A stretch of 64,000 bases of DNA from the NCBI RefSeq assembly GCF_029813115.1, contig NZ_JAPZDS010000006.1:1-64000 (forward strand), in the 5' to 3' direction. The translations under genes were made by a program, and so were the position numbers. The DNA comes from Aureimonas sp. SK2. Its GTDB lineage: Bacteria > Pseudomonadota > Alphaproteobacteria > Rhizobiales > Rhizobiaceae. Below are positions 14,022 to 23,705 of the stretch, one piece after another. Under the pieces are notes generated by a model. It had not been told where the DNA came from and searched no databases. It saw only the letters and a list, made by a program, of their open reading frames with translations. The first letter of the stretch is position 1. Each line of letters begins with the position of its first letter.

Positions 14022-15494
14022 TCAGCCGTTCCGGCGGGCGAGGTGGGCTTCCAGGACGGCGCGCACGCCGTCGCGCCAGAGAGCCTGAAGGTGTCGGGCG
14101 AAGGCCTCGGCATAGACTGGGTTCTCGCCGAGGTCCCCGAAGATGTCGCGCTGCTCCAGGAAGCGGCGGGGCTCGTCCTTCGCGGCGCGTGCGGCGGCCC
14201 GGAGCGTATCCCAGTTGGGGTCGTTCGGTTCGATCTCGGTGCCGTCTTCCAGCGTGCCGGCGCAGTAGCGGCACCAGAGGGCGCCGACGAGCGCAAGGCC
14301 CGAAATGTCCTCTCCCCGGGCCAGCCGCTCGCGAACGGACGGCAGGATGAACTTCGGCTGGCGGTTGGAGCCGTCCAGCGCGAGCCGCCGCAGCGTGTCG
14401 GCGATCGCCGGATTGGCGAAGCGGGATGTGACGGTGGCGAGGTAGTCCTCGCGGCTGACGCCCTCGATGCTCGGCGCGGTCGGCAGGAGTTCGTTCTCCT
14501 CCACGTCGCGGAAGAAGCGCAGGACGAGGTCGTCGCGCATGGCGTCGTGAGCGTAGGTCAGGCCGAGAAGCGCAGCGGGATAGGCGATCGTGGCATGGCC
14601 CGCGTTCAGGATGCGCAGCTTCATCAGCTCGTAGGGCGTCACGTCGTCCACGAATGTGACGCCCACGCTCTCCAGCGCCGGCCGCCCGTTGCCGAAGTTT
14701 TCCTCCACCACCCACTGGATGAAGGGCTCGCAGAAGACGGGACGCTTGTCCTCGATCCCGGTCTCGGCGCGCAGCGATTCGGCCTGGGCCGGCGTCGTGG
14801 CGGGCGTGATGCGGTCTACCATGGAGTTGGGGAAGGCGACCGCGGCCTCGATATGGTCGGCGAGTGCCGGGTCCGCCTTGCGGGCGAGGCCCGTCACGAG
14901 CTTGCGCGTCAGGACGCCGTTGTGCGGGAGGTTGTCGCAGCACAGGACGGTGAAGGGCGCCGTGCCCGCGGCCCGCCGCTCGGCGAGCGCTGCGGCGATG
15001 AGACCGAAGACCGTCCGGGCGGCGGACAGGTCGCCGGCGTCGGCAACGAGGTCGGGATGGTCGAGATTGGGCGTGTCGCCGGACAGGTAGTAGCCGCCTT
15101 CGGTGATCGTCAGCGTCACGATGCGGATCGCCGGGTCGGTGAGGACCGCCATCGTGGCCGCCCGGTCTCCGGGTTCCACGAGCCGCAGGACGGAGCCGAT
15201 CACGCGCGTCCGGCGCACGCCCTCGTCCACCTCGGTCACCGTGAACAGGCCGTCCTGCGCCGCGAGGTCGGCGAAGCCCGCCTTCTCCTCCGGCCGCACG
15301 CCGAGGCCGACCACGGCCCAGTCGTGCCCGGCGCCGGTGGCGAACAGGTCGTCGAGATAGACGCACTGATGGGCGCGATGGAAGTTGCCCATGCCGAAAT
15401 GCGCGATGCCGGGCGTCAGCGCCGCCCGGTCATAGGCCGGCGCATCGGCCGTCTTCGAGATTTCGGCCAGATTTCCGTTGCCGAGCGCCACCAT
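14022..15494 (-). CDS. Mannitol dehydrogenase family long-chain oxidoreductase
   Basis: NAD(P)-dependent interconversion of a polyol or aldonate and its keto form in the cytoplasm. The 490-residue length and the N-terminal HFGMGNFHRAHQ segment with VGLGVRP are typical of polyol-specific long-chain dehydrogenases. The C-terminal helical domain has the active-site block LMKLRILNAGH, the KxxxxNxxH pattern of the family. Members include mannitol 2-dehydrogenase, D-arabinitol dehydrogenase and fructuronate reductase; sequence reading alone does not separate these. It lies 0.6 kb downstream of ytfQ on the same strand, which suggests it acts on a product of the imported sugar, but a terminator stands between them. 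Confidence 0.85.
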   Translation of the reverse strand: MVALGNGNLAEISKTADAPAYDRAALTPGIAHFGMGNFHRAHQCVYLDDLFATGAGHDWAVVGLGVRPEEKAGFADLAAQDGLFTVTEVDEGVRRTRVIGSVLRLVEPGDRAATMAVLTDPAIRIVTLTITEGGYYLSGDTPNLDHPDLVADAGDLSAARTVFGLIAAALAERRAAGTAPFTVLCCDNLPHNGVLTRKLVTGLARKADPALADHIEAAVAFPNSMVDRITPATTPAQAESLRAETGIEDKRPVFCEPFIQWVVEENFGNGRPALESVGVTFVDDVTPYELMKLRILNAGHATIAYPAALLGLTYAHDAMRDDLVLRFFRDVEENELLPTAPSIEGVSREDYLATVTSRFANPAIADTLRRLALDGSNRQPKFILPSVRERLARGEDISGLALVGALWCRYCAGTLEDGTEIEPNDPNWDTLRAAARAAKDEPRRFLEQRDIFGDLGENPVYAEAFARHLQALWRDGVRAVLEAHLARRNG

Positions 15495-15616
15495 CGTCGA
15501 TCCTCCCTTGCGCGGCGCCCGCCGGGGCGCCCGCGTTCGGGCGATCTCTTAGCCCATTGCGCGGGGCCGCGCACGCCTCACAGACGCGCGCCGTGCAAAT
15601 GACGACCGCCGCCGCC

Positions 15617-16063
15617 TCAGGTCGGATCGGCGGTGTTCAGGGCGTCGCGGATCGCAATGAGTTGCTGGCGCAGATCCGAGAGTTCGGCCGTGGTGGCGCC
15701 GCTGGCCGCTTTGGCCACCGCGGGGATCGGGCAGGCGTCGTCGCGCAGGGCGCGGCCGACCGGCGTCAGCGTCACCTCCACCACGCGCTCGTCGCGAGAG
15801 GAGCGGTTGCGGCTGACATAACCCGCCGTCTCCAGACGCTTGAGCAGCGGGGTCAGGGTGCTGGAGTCCAGGAGGAGGCGGTCGCCGATGCTGCCGACCG
15901 TCTGCGGCTCCTCCTCCCAGAGCACCATCATGACGAGATACTGCGGGTAGGTGAGGCCCAGTCGGTCGAGCCTCGGCTTGTAGAAGCGGTTGAAGGCATG
16001 CGTGGCGGAATAGATCGCGAAGCAAAGCTGCTCGTCGAGGAGAAGGTCCTTGCTCATGGACAT
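15617..16063 (-). CDS. MarR-family regulator, OhrR-like
   Basis: DNA-binding repressor of 148 residues. The winged helix lies at about 35-100 ([20 protein letters not shown] as recognition region). Near the N-terminus is LCFAIYSA with C14 in the position of the peroxide-sensing Cys of OhrR, and a second cysteine, C111 (DDACPIP), fits the resolving Cys of two-Cys OhrR proteins. OhrR normally controls an adjacent ohr gene, but no ohr is present here. The divergent neighbour is a ketoglutarate-semialdehyde dehydrogenase, 250 bases away, and may be its target. The start could also be the Met at residue 3. Confidence 0.85.
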   Translation of the reverse strand: MSMSKDLLLDEQLCFAIYSATHAFNRFYKPRLDRLGLTYPQYLVMMVLWEEEPQTVGSIGDRLLLDSSTLTPLLKRLETAGYVSRNRSSRDERVVEVTLTPVGRALRDDACPIPAVAKAASGATTAELSDLRQQLIAIRDALNTADPT

Positions 16064-16312
16064 CGCGCCGCCGTTCCAGTCAAATTCGGGTCATCTTCCC
16101 ATGCCGCAACGCGCATGGCTGTGCAACCGCTAGGTTCAGGCCGAAAGGGCTCGAATGCCGGGCCGGCGCGTTGCTGACGCGAAAAAACTGCGGATTTGTC
16201 CGAGGAATTATCGCTCTCTGGCTCCCGGTGCGGTTCCATCCGTCGCCGCGACCTTGTAATCGGGGCGCGAGGCGCCGGTGCCCGCGCCGGCCGCGACACG
16301 ACGGAGGATCCC

Positions 16313-17896
16313 ATGACCATCCAAGGCGAGCAGATCATCGGCCAGGCCATTTCCAAGGGCGGGCAGGGCGCGGTCTACGGCATCGAGGCCGCGACGGGCG
16401 AGAAGCTCGAGCCGGCTTTCGGCGGGGCCAGCCAGGCGGATCTCGACCGCGCCTGCGCGCTGGCGGAAGGCGCCTTCGACGCCTATCGCGAAACCAGCCT
16501 CGAGGATCGCGCGCGCTTCCTCGAGACCATCGCGGACGAGATCCTGGCGCTGGGCGACGAGCTGGTCGAACGCTGCATGGCCGAGAGCGGCCTGCCGCGC
16601 CCGCGCATCGAGGGCGAGCGCGGCCGCACCATGGGGCAGCTCCGACTCTTCGCTGGTGTCCTGCGCGACGGCGGCTATCTCGACGCGCGAATCGACCCGG
16701 CCATGCCCGACCGCCAGCCGCTGCCCCGGCCGGACCTTCGGCTGCGCAACGTTCCGGTCGGCCCGGTCGCCGTGTTCGGAGCGTCCAACTTCCCGCTTGC
16801 CTTCTCGGTGGCCGGTGGCGACACGGCCTCGGCGCTCGCCGCCGGCTGCCCGGTCGTCGTGAAGGCGCATTCGGCCCATCCCGGCACGTCGGAGCTCGTC
16901 GGGCGCGCGGTGCATGCGGCGGTGGCCAAGTGCGGCATGCCGGAAGGCACCTTCTCGCTGCTGTTCGCGGCCGACCGCGCCATCGGCGAAGGTCTGGTGG
17001 CCGACCATCGCATCAAGGCCGTGGGCTTCACCGGCTCGCGCGGCGGCGGCACGGCGCTGATGAAGATCGCGGCGGGCCGCCCCGAGCCGATCCCGGTCTA
17101 TGCCGAGATGAGCTCGATCAACCCGGTGCTGCTCTTCCCCGGTGCGCTCAAGGAGCGCGGCGCCGCGATCGGCAAGGCCTTCGTCGGCTCGCTGACGCTC
17201 GGCGCCGGCCAGTTCTGCACCAATCCGGGTCTCGTCGTCGCCATCGAGGGTGAAGGGCTCGACGCCTTCCTGAAGGCGGCCGAAGAGGCACTGGTCGCCG
17301 CGCCCGCCGCCGTGATGCTGACCCCGGGCATCTGCTCGGCCTATGCCAAGGGCGTGGCCTCGGTCGAGGGCCATGCCTCGGTGTCGGTGGTGGCCAAGGG
17401 GCAGGCCGGCGAGACGCTGCGCGGCCAGGCCGCCCTGTTCCGCGTTTCGGCCGCCGACTTCGTCGCCTCGGCCGAATTGCAGGAAGAGATGTTCGGCTCG
17501 GCCTCGATCGTGGTCGTCTGCCGGGACGCCGCTGAGATGAAGTCGGTCGTCTCGGCCCTGGAGGGCCAGCTCACGGCCGCGATCCACATCGTGGAGGCCG
17601 ACCACGAGGCCGCGCGCGCCGTGCTGCCTCTCCTGGAGCGCAAGGCCGGCCGCATCCTCGTCAACGGGTTCGGCACGGGCGTGGAAGTCGCCCATGCCAT
17701 GGTGCATGGCGGCCCCTATCCGTCGACGGCGGACGGGCGCTCGACCTCGGTCGGCTCCAAGGCGATCGAGCGGTTCCTGCGCCCGGTCTGCTACCAGGAC
17801 CTGCCGGAGGGCCTCCTGCCGGACGCCCTCAAGGACGCCAACCCGCTCGGCCTCTGGCGCCGGATGGACGGCAAGATGACGGCCCCCAAGGCCTGA
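16313..17896 (+). CDS. Alpha-ketoglutarate semialdehyde (2,5-dioxovalerate) dehydrogenase
   Basis: Oxidises 2,5-dioxovalerate to 2-oxoglutarate, the last step of non-phosphorylative pentose, glucarate and hydroxyproline breakdown. The start is ATG 16313 behind GGAGG (16303-16307), giving 527 residues, the usual length of this aldehyde dehydrogenase subgroup. The catalytic Glu is E265 (YAEMSSINP) and the nucleophile C302 ([10 protein letters not shown]). The segment [11 protein letters not shown] for cofactor binding is present. It is the only gene of such a pathway seen here; a dehydratase partner may lie elsewhere. A terminator follows. Substrate choice within the subgroup is inferred. Confidence 0.88.
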   Translation: MTIQGEQIIGQAISKGGQGAVYGIEAATGEKLEPAFGGASQADLDRACALAEGAFDAYRETSLEDRARFLETIADEILALGDELVERCMAESGLPRPRIEGERGRTMGQLRLFAGVLRDGGYLDARIDPAMPDRQPLPRPDLRLRNVPVGPVAVFGASNFPLAFSVAGGDTASALAAGCPVVVKAHSAHPGTSELVGRAVHAAVAKCGMPEGTFSLLFAADRAIGEGLVADHRIKAVGFTGSRGGGTALMKIAAGRPEPIPVYAEMSSINPVLLFPGALKERGAAIGKAFVGSLTLGAGQFCTNPGLVVAIEGEGLDAFLKAAEEALVAAPAAVMLTPGICSAYAKGVASVEGHASVSVVAKGQAGETLRGQAALFRVSAADFVASAELQEEMFGSASIVVVCRDAAEMKSVVSALEGQLTAAIHIVEADHEAARAVLPLLERKAGRILVNGFGTGVEVAHAMVHGGPYPSTADGRSTSVGSKAIERFLRPVCYQDLPEGLLPDALKDANPLGLWRRMDGKMTAPKA

Positions 17897-17910
17897 ACGC
17901 ATCCGGAAAG

Positions 17911-17934
17911 GGCCGCCCGCGAGGCGGCCTTTTT
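17911..17934 (+). terminator. Terminator after the semialdehyde dehydrogenase
   Basis: A perfect 7-base stem GGCCGCC (17911-17917 with 17923-17929) with loop CGCGA runs into TTTTT. Confidence 0.85.
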
Positions 17935-18845
17935 CATGGAAGGAGCGGGGCGCCGGCGAAGATGTCGACGGCGGCGCGCGCCGTGTCGCGGATGAAGTCG
18001 GACAGAAGGCGGATGCGCGGCGTGCCCACGAGGTCGTCGTGGCAGATCAGCCAGTAGTCGCGCTGGATATGCGCCTCGCGCGGCAGGACGGGCACGAGGT
18101 CGTCGTAGCGGCGGGCGATGAAATAGGGCAGGACGCCGAGACCGAAGCCCTGGCGCGTGGCGGCGAGCTGGGCGTGGATGCTGGAGCTCTGATAGGCCGC
18201 CCGCGTACCCGGCAGGATCTCGCGGAGATAGTCGAGCCCCGGCGTGAAGATCATGTCGTCGATATAGCCGATCACCGGATGAGCCGCGAGCGCGGCTGGC
18301 CTCTCGATCGGACCGGCCGCGGCGAGATAGCTGCGCGAGGCCCAGACGAAGAGCCGGTAGGGGACGATGCGCTCGCGCCGGTAGGGGCCGCTCGAGGGCG
18401 AATGGAGGGCCACCGACAGGTCGGCCTCGCGTCGCGACAGGGAGACGATCTGCTGGATCGGCACCAGCTCGATCGACAGGGCAGGGTGGCTGCGCGCCAG
18501 CGCCGGCAGCCGGTCGGCCAGGAAGAAGTTGCCGAAGCCCTCCGGCGTCGCCAGCCGCACGACGCCGCGCGGGCTGGTCGGCCCTTCGGTCGCCGCTTCG
18601 GCGAAGACGGCGGCGTCGCGCTCCATGGCGCCCGCGCGCTCCACCAGCCGCTCGCCCAGCGCCGTCAGCATGTAGCCACGGGGCGAACGCTCGAAGAGAC
18701 GCACACCGAGGTCCTTTTCCAGCCGGTCGAGGCGCCGGGACACGGTAACGTGATTGGTCCGCAGGAGGCGCGCAGCGGCCGACAACTGGCCGGTTCGCGC
18801 CACGGCCAGGAAGAATTGCAGATCGTCCCAGGAAAATTCGCTCAA
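17934..18845 (-). CDS. LysR-family transcriptional regulator
   Basis: Regulator of 303 residues with an N-terminal winged helix (about 3-60, FFLAVARTGQLSAAARLL) and a substrate-binding-like effector domain (about 90-295). The start is best placed at TTG 18845, because AGGAG ends six bases before it; an ATG two codons upstream (18851) touches the binding site and is less likely. LysR proteins usually control a divergent gene: here that is the ABC importer-GMC operon starting at 19104. A palindrome ATGAAcaTTCAT at 18890-18901 lies in the shared promoter region. Confidence 0.88.
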   Translation of the reverse strand: MSEFSWDDLQFFLAVARTGQLSAAARLLRTNHVTVSRRLDRLEKDLGVRLFERSPRGYMLTALGERLVERAGAMERDAAVFAEAATEGPTSPRGVVRLATPEGFGNFFLADRLPALARSHPALSIELVPIQQIVSLSRREADLSVALHSPSSGPYRRERIVPYRLFVWASRSYLAAAGPIERPAALAAHPVIGYIDDMIFTPGLDYLREILPGTRAAYQSSSIHAQLAATRQGFGLGVLPYFIARRYDDLVPVLPREAHIQRDYWLICHDDLVGTPRIRLLSDFIRDTARAAVDIFAGAPLLP

Positions 18846-18889
18846 GACCATCTCCTGTCTGAACGGTTTTGTACAGGTCATCTGCGGAA

Positions 18890-18901
18890 ATGAACATTCA
18901 T
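18890..18901. promoter_or_regulatory. Palindrome in the LysR/ABC operon promoter region
   Basis: ATGAA-CA-TTCAT lies 45 bases before the LysR start and about 200 before the operon. It could be part of the regulator's binding site; a clear T-N11-A box was not found at the same place. Confidence 0.35.
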
Positions 18902-19103
18902 ATGGCTGTCGGGCAATGCTAGCCTTTCCCGATCGGCAGCATGGCGGGACGGGAGGTCCCGGTGCTGCGGGCGAACGGTCCGAACCCGCGCGGCATCCAA
19001 GACGCGGGACGGTGCATGGGAGGTAAGCGCAGCGGAGCTCGTCTCTCCGACCGTCCGCGCGTCTCGTCTCCCGTCGTTCGCTGCAACCTTGGGAGGACAC
19101 CTG

Positions 19104-20312
19104 ATGACCCGACTCGCCGCGCTTTCGACGCTTCTCCTCGCCGCCACCGTCCTGCCGGCCGCCGCCCAGGTGTCCGACGGCAAGGTGAAGATCGGCATCC
19201 TCAACGACCAGTCCGGCGTCTATGCCGACTTCGGCGGGCGCTGGAGCTTCGAGGCGGCCAAGATGGCCGTCGAGGACTTCGGCGGAACGGTTCTCGACGC
19301 CCCGATCGAGGTCGTCACCGCCGACCACCAGAACAAGCCGGACGTCGCCTCCAACATCGCCCGCCAGTGGTACGACACCGAGCAGGTCGATTCGATCATG
19401 GAGCTGACGACTTCCTCCGTGGCGCTGGCCGTGCAGGGCCTGTCGAAGGAGAAGAAGAAGGTCACGATCACCACGGGCGCGGCGACGGTGGAACTCACCG
19501 GCAAGCAATGCAGCCCTTACGGCTTCCACTGGGCCTACGACACACACGCGCTTGCGGTCGGCACCGGCGGCGCGCTGGTGAAGCAGGGCGGCGACACGTG
19601 GTTCTTCCTCACCGCCGACTACGCCTTCGGCTATTCGCTGGAGGAGCAGACCTCCAACTTCGTGAAGGCCAATGGCGGCCAGGTGCTAGGATCGGTGCGC
19701 CATCCGCTGTCGACCACCGACTATTCCTCGTTCCTGCTCCAGGCGCAGTCGTCCGGCGCCAAGGTGATCGGCATGGCGAACGCCGGCCTCGACACCGCCA
19801 ACGCGGTGAAGCAGGCGGCCGAGTTCGGCATCGTGCAGAGCGGCCAGCGCCTCGCGGCGCTCCTCTTCACGCTGTCCGAGGTCCACGGCCTCGGGCTGGA
19901 GGCGGCGCAGGGCCTGTCGCTGACCGAGGGCTTCTATTGGGACCGCGACGACGAATCGCGTGCCTTCTCGCAGAAGTTCTTCGACCGCACCCAGCGCATG
20001 CCCAACATGATTCAAGCCGGCACCTACTCGGCCGTGACCCAGTATCTCAAGGCCATCCAGAAGGCCGGCACCGACGAGACGGAGGCCGTCTCCAAGGCGC
20101 TGCACGAGATGCCGGTCGAGGATGTCTTCGCGCGGGGCGGCAAGGTCGGCGCCAACGGGCGCATGATCTACGACATGTACCTCATGGAGGTGAAGACGCC
20201 GGCCGAGAGCACCAAGCCCTGGGACTACTACAAGGTTCTGGCCACGGTGCCGGGCGCGGAGGCCTATATCGATCCGGCCAAGAGCGGCTGCTCGCTGGTT
20301 CCGGCGCAGTAA
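19104..20312 (+). CDS. Branched-chain-type ABC transporter substrate-binding protein
   Basis: Periplasmic type I binding protein (Peripla_BP_6), 402 residues. The start at 19104 behind GGGAGGA (19091-19097) gives a signal peptide of about 21 residues (MTRLAALSTLLLAATVLPAAA). The mature protein starts with VKIGILNDQSGVYADFGG, the family's N-terminal pattern. A C-terminal Cys occurs in SGCSL. Relatives bind amino acids, aromatic acids, amides or other small organic molecules, so the ligand cannot be read from the sequence. The operon ends with a GMC oxidoreductase, which suggests an alcohol or an alcohol-bearing compound. Confidence 0.87.
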   Translation: MTRLAALSTLLLAATVLPAAAQVSDGKVKIGILNDQSGVYADFGGRWSFEAAKMAVEDFGGTVLDAPIEVVTADHQNKPDVASNIARQWYDTEQVDSIMELTTSSVALAVQGLSKEKKKVTITTGAATVELTGKQCSPYGFHWAYDTHALAVGTGGALVKQGGDTWFFLTADYAFGYSLEEQTSNFVKANGGQVLGSVRHPLSTTDYSSFLLQAQSSGAKVIGMANAGLDTANAVKQAAEFGIVQSGQRLAALLFTLSEVHGLGLEAAQGLSLTEGFYWDRDDESRAFSQKFFDRTQRMPNMIQAGTYSAVTQYLKAIQKAGTDETEAVSKALHEMPVEDVFARGGKVGANGRMIYDMYLMEVKTPAESTKPWDYYKVLATVPGAEAYIDPAKSGCSLVPAQ

Positions 20313-20327
20313 AGGGGCGGAGCCCAC

Positions 20328-21141
20328 ATGGCGGGCGCGGCAGCGCGCATCGATCGGCCGGGTGTCAGCCCGGCCGGCCCCCTCCCGACGACGGCGAAGG
20401 GCGAGGTCGTCCTCGCCTGTCGCGGCCTGCGGCGGGACTTCGGCGGCTTCACTGCGGTCAAGGACGTCGATCTCGACGTCCGCCATGCCGAGGTCCACGC
20501 GCTGATCGGGCCGAATGGAGCGGGCAAGACCACGGTCTTCAACCTCCTGACGAAGTTCCTTCCATCCACGGCCGGCACCATTACCCTGATGGGCGAGGAC
20601 ATCACGAAGACCTCGCCGTCGAAGGTCGCGCGGATGGGGCTCGTGCGCTCGTTCCAGATCTCGGCGACCTTTCCGCACATGACGGTGCTGGAGAACGTGC
20701 GCGTGGCGCTCCAGCGCCCGGCGGGCCTTGCCGTGCAGTTCTGGCGCAGCCTTTCGGCGCTCGACCGGCTCGACGGGCGGGCGATGGAGCTCCTGCGGGA
20801 GGTCGGGCTGGAGGACGCGCTGCACCTCCAGGCGGCCGACCTCTCCTACGGCCGAAAGCGCGTCCTCGAACTCGCGACCACGTTGGCGCTCGATCCCAAG
20901 GTCCTGCTCCTCGACGAGCCGATGGCGGGCATGGGCCACGAGGACGTCGGCACCGTCGCCGCCATCATCAAGAAGGTCTCCGAAACGCGTGCCGTCCTGA
21001 TGGTGGAGCACAACCTGAAAGTGGTCGCCGATCTCTGCGACCGGGTCACCGTGCTTCAGCGCGGCGAGATTCTGGCGGCGGGCGACTATGCCACCGTCTC
21101 CACCGACGAGCGTGTTCGCACCGCCTATATGGGGACCGACC

Positions 21142-21149
<8 letters not shown>
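20328..21149 (+). CDS. ABC transporter ATP-binding protein, LivG type
   Basis: First ATPase of the importer, 273 residues. Walker A is GPNGAGKTT (61-69), the signature is LSYGRKR and Walker B is LLLDEPMAGMG. The signature has Lys where most relatives carry Gln, a mild change. About 25 extra residues precede the domain. It lies 15 bases after the binding-protein gene and overlaps the next ATPase gene by 8 bases. Confidence 0.9.
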
Positions 21150-21846
<697 letters not shown>

Positions 21847-21850
21847 CGCG

Positions 21851-22738
21851 ATGACCATGGTCTTCGGCATTCCGATCCAGGCACTACTCGGCCAGCTCCT
21901 GGTCGGGCTCATCAACGGCTCGTTCTACGCGATGCTCTCGCTCGGGCTCGCGATCATCTTCGGCCTCCTGCGCATCATCAACTTCGCCCACGGCGCGCAG
22001 TACATGCTGGGCGCCTTCGTGGGCTACCTGCTCCTCACGAACCTGGGCATCGGCTTCTGGTTCTCACTGCTCCTGGCGCCGCTGATCGTCGGCGTCATCG
22101 GCGCCATCATCGAGCGGCTGGCGCTCTCGCGCCTCTACGACCTCGACCATCTCTACGGCCTCCTCTTCACCTTCGGCCTCGCGCTCGTGATCGAGGGGCT
22201 GTTCCGCTACTACTACGGCGCCTCCGGCCAGCCCTACGCGCCACCGGCACAGCTCGCCGGCGGCACCAATCTCGGCTTCATGTTCCTGCCGAACTACCGC
22301 GCCTTCATCGTGGTGGCCTCGCTCGCGGTCTGCATCGGCACCTGGGCGCTGATCGAGAAGACGCGGCTCGGCGCGACCTTGCGCGCGGCGACCGAAAACC
22401 CCGTCATGGTGCGCGCCTTCGGCATCAACGTGCCGCTGCTCCTCACCTTCACCTACGGGCTCGGCTCGGCGCTGGCGGGGCTCGCCGGCATCATGGCGGC
22501 GCCCGTCTACCAGGTGTCGCCCCTGATGGGCTCCAACATCATCATCGTGGTCTTCGCCGTGGTCGTCGTCGGCGGCATGGGCTCGATCGGGGGGGCGATC
22601 CTGACCGGCTACATGCTCGGTCTCTTCGAGGGCCTGACCAAGGTCTTCTACCCGGAAGCCTCCTCCATCGTGATCTTCGTGATCATGGCCATCGTGCTCC
22701 TCGTGCGCCCGGCCGGACTGTTCGGAAGGGCGGCGTGA
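21851..22738 (+). CDS. ABC transporter permease, LivH type
   Basis: Inner-membrane permease of 295 residues with about eight hydrophobic segments. The N-terminal LINGSFYAMLSLGLAIIFGL and the motif INFAHGAQYMLGAF are classic LivH features, as is GGMGSIGGAILTGY near the C-terminus. It starts 4 bases after the LivF stop, inside the same operon. Confidence 0.92.
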   Translation: MTMVFGIPIQALLGQLLVGLINGSFYAMLSLGLAIIFGLLRIINFAHGAQYMLGAFVGYLLLTNLGIGFWFSLLLAPLIVGVIGAIIERLALSRLYDLDHLYGLLFTFGLALVIEGLFRYYYGASGQPYAPPAQLAGGTNLGFMFLPNYRAFIVVASLAVCIGTWALIEKTRLGATLRAATENPVMVRAFGINVPLLLTFTYGLGSALAGLAGIMAAPVYQVSPLMGSNIIIVVFAVVVVGGMGSIGGAILTGYMLGLFEGLTKVFYPEASSIVIFVIMAIVLLVRPAGLFGRAA

Positions 22739-22739
22739 G

Positions 22740-23705
22740 ATGAGCGAGACCACCATGACCCTGCCGCGCGAGCGGTCCGCCGCCAGGCTGACGGGCTTCG
22801 TGCTCTTTGCGATCGTCCTTGCCGGGCTCGTTGTCGCGCCCTTCCTGGTCTACCCGATCTTCCTGATGAAGGTCCTGTGCTTCGCGCTGTTCGCCGCGAG
22901 CTTCAACCTGCTCCTCGGCTACACCGGGCTCCTGTCCTTCGGCCACGCCGCCTTCTTCGGCGGCGCGTCCTATGTCACCGCCCATGCGGTCAAGGTCTGG
23001 GGCCTGCCGCCCGAACTGGGGCTCCTCGCGGGCGTCGCGGCCGGCGCGCTACTCGGTCTCGTGATCGGGTTCCTGGCCATCCGCCGGCAGGGCATCTACT
23101 TCTCGATGATCACGCTGGCGCTTTCGCAGATGTTCTTCTTCTTCTGCCTTCAGGCGCCCTTCACCGGCGGCGAGGACGGGTTGCAGGGCGTGCCGCGCGG
23201 GCTGGGCCTCGGGATCTTCGACCTCAACCAGCCGCTCGCGATCTACTTCTACGTGCTGGCCGTGGTGTTGATCGGGCTCTTCGCCATCTGGCGCATCGTC
23301 CATTCGCCCTTCGGCATGATCCTGAAGTCGATCCGCGAGAACGAGACGCGCGCGACCTCGCTCGGCCTGTCCGTCGGCTCCTACAAGCTGGCCGCCTTCG
23401 TCATGTCGGCGGGGCTGGCGGGGCTCGCCGGCGGGCTCAAGGCGCTGGTGTTCCAGTTCGCAACGCTGACCGACGTGTCCTGGCAGATGTCGGGCGAAGT
23501 CATTCTGATGACGCTGCTCGGCGGCATCGGCACCATGGCGGGGCCGTTGGTCGGCGCGGCGCTGGTCGTCTCGCTCCAGAACTATCTCGCGACCTCGGCC
23601 TTTCCCGTGACGGTGATCACGGGCCTGACCTTCATGGTCTGCGTTCTCCTGTTCCGGCGTGGCATCGTGGGCGAGATCGCCCATCGCCTCCGGCGGCGAG
23701 GGTGA
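22740..23705 (+). CDS. ABC transporter permease, LivM type
   Basis: Second permease, 321 residues, with about nine membrane segments. The LLGYTGLLSFGHAAFFGG and GGIGTMAGPLVGAAL blocks identify LivM. It begins right after the LivH stop and its own stop overlaps the next gene's GTG by 4 bases (GTGA). Confidence 0.92.
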   Translation: MSETTMTLPRERSAARLTGFVLFAIVLAGLVVAPFLVYPIFLMKVLCFALFAASFNLLLGYTGLLSFGHAAFFGGASYVTAHAVKVWGLPPELGLLAGVAAGALLGLVIGFLAIRRQGIYFSMITLALSQMFFFFCLQAPFTGGEDGLQGVPRGLGLGIFDLNQPLAIYFYVLAVVLIGLFAIWRIVHSPFGMILKSIRENETRATSLGLSVGSYKLAAFVMSAGLAGLAGGLKALVFQFATLTDVSWQMSGEVILMTLLGGIGTMAGPLVGAALVVSLQNYLATSAFPVTVITGLTFMVCVLLFRRGIVGEIAHRLRRRG

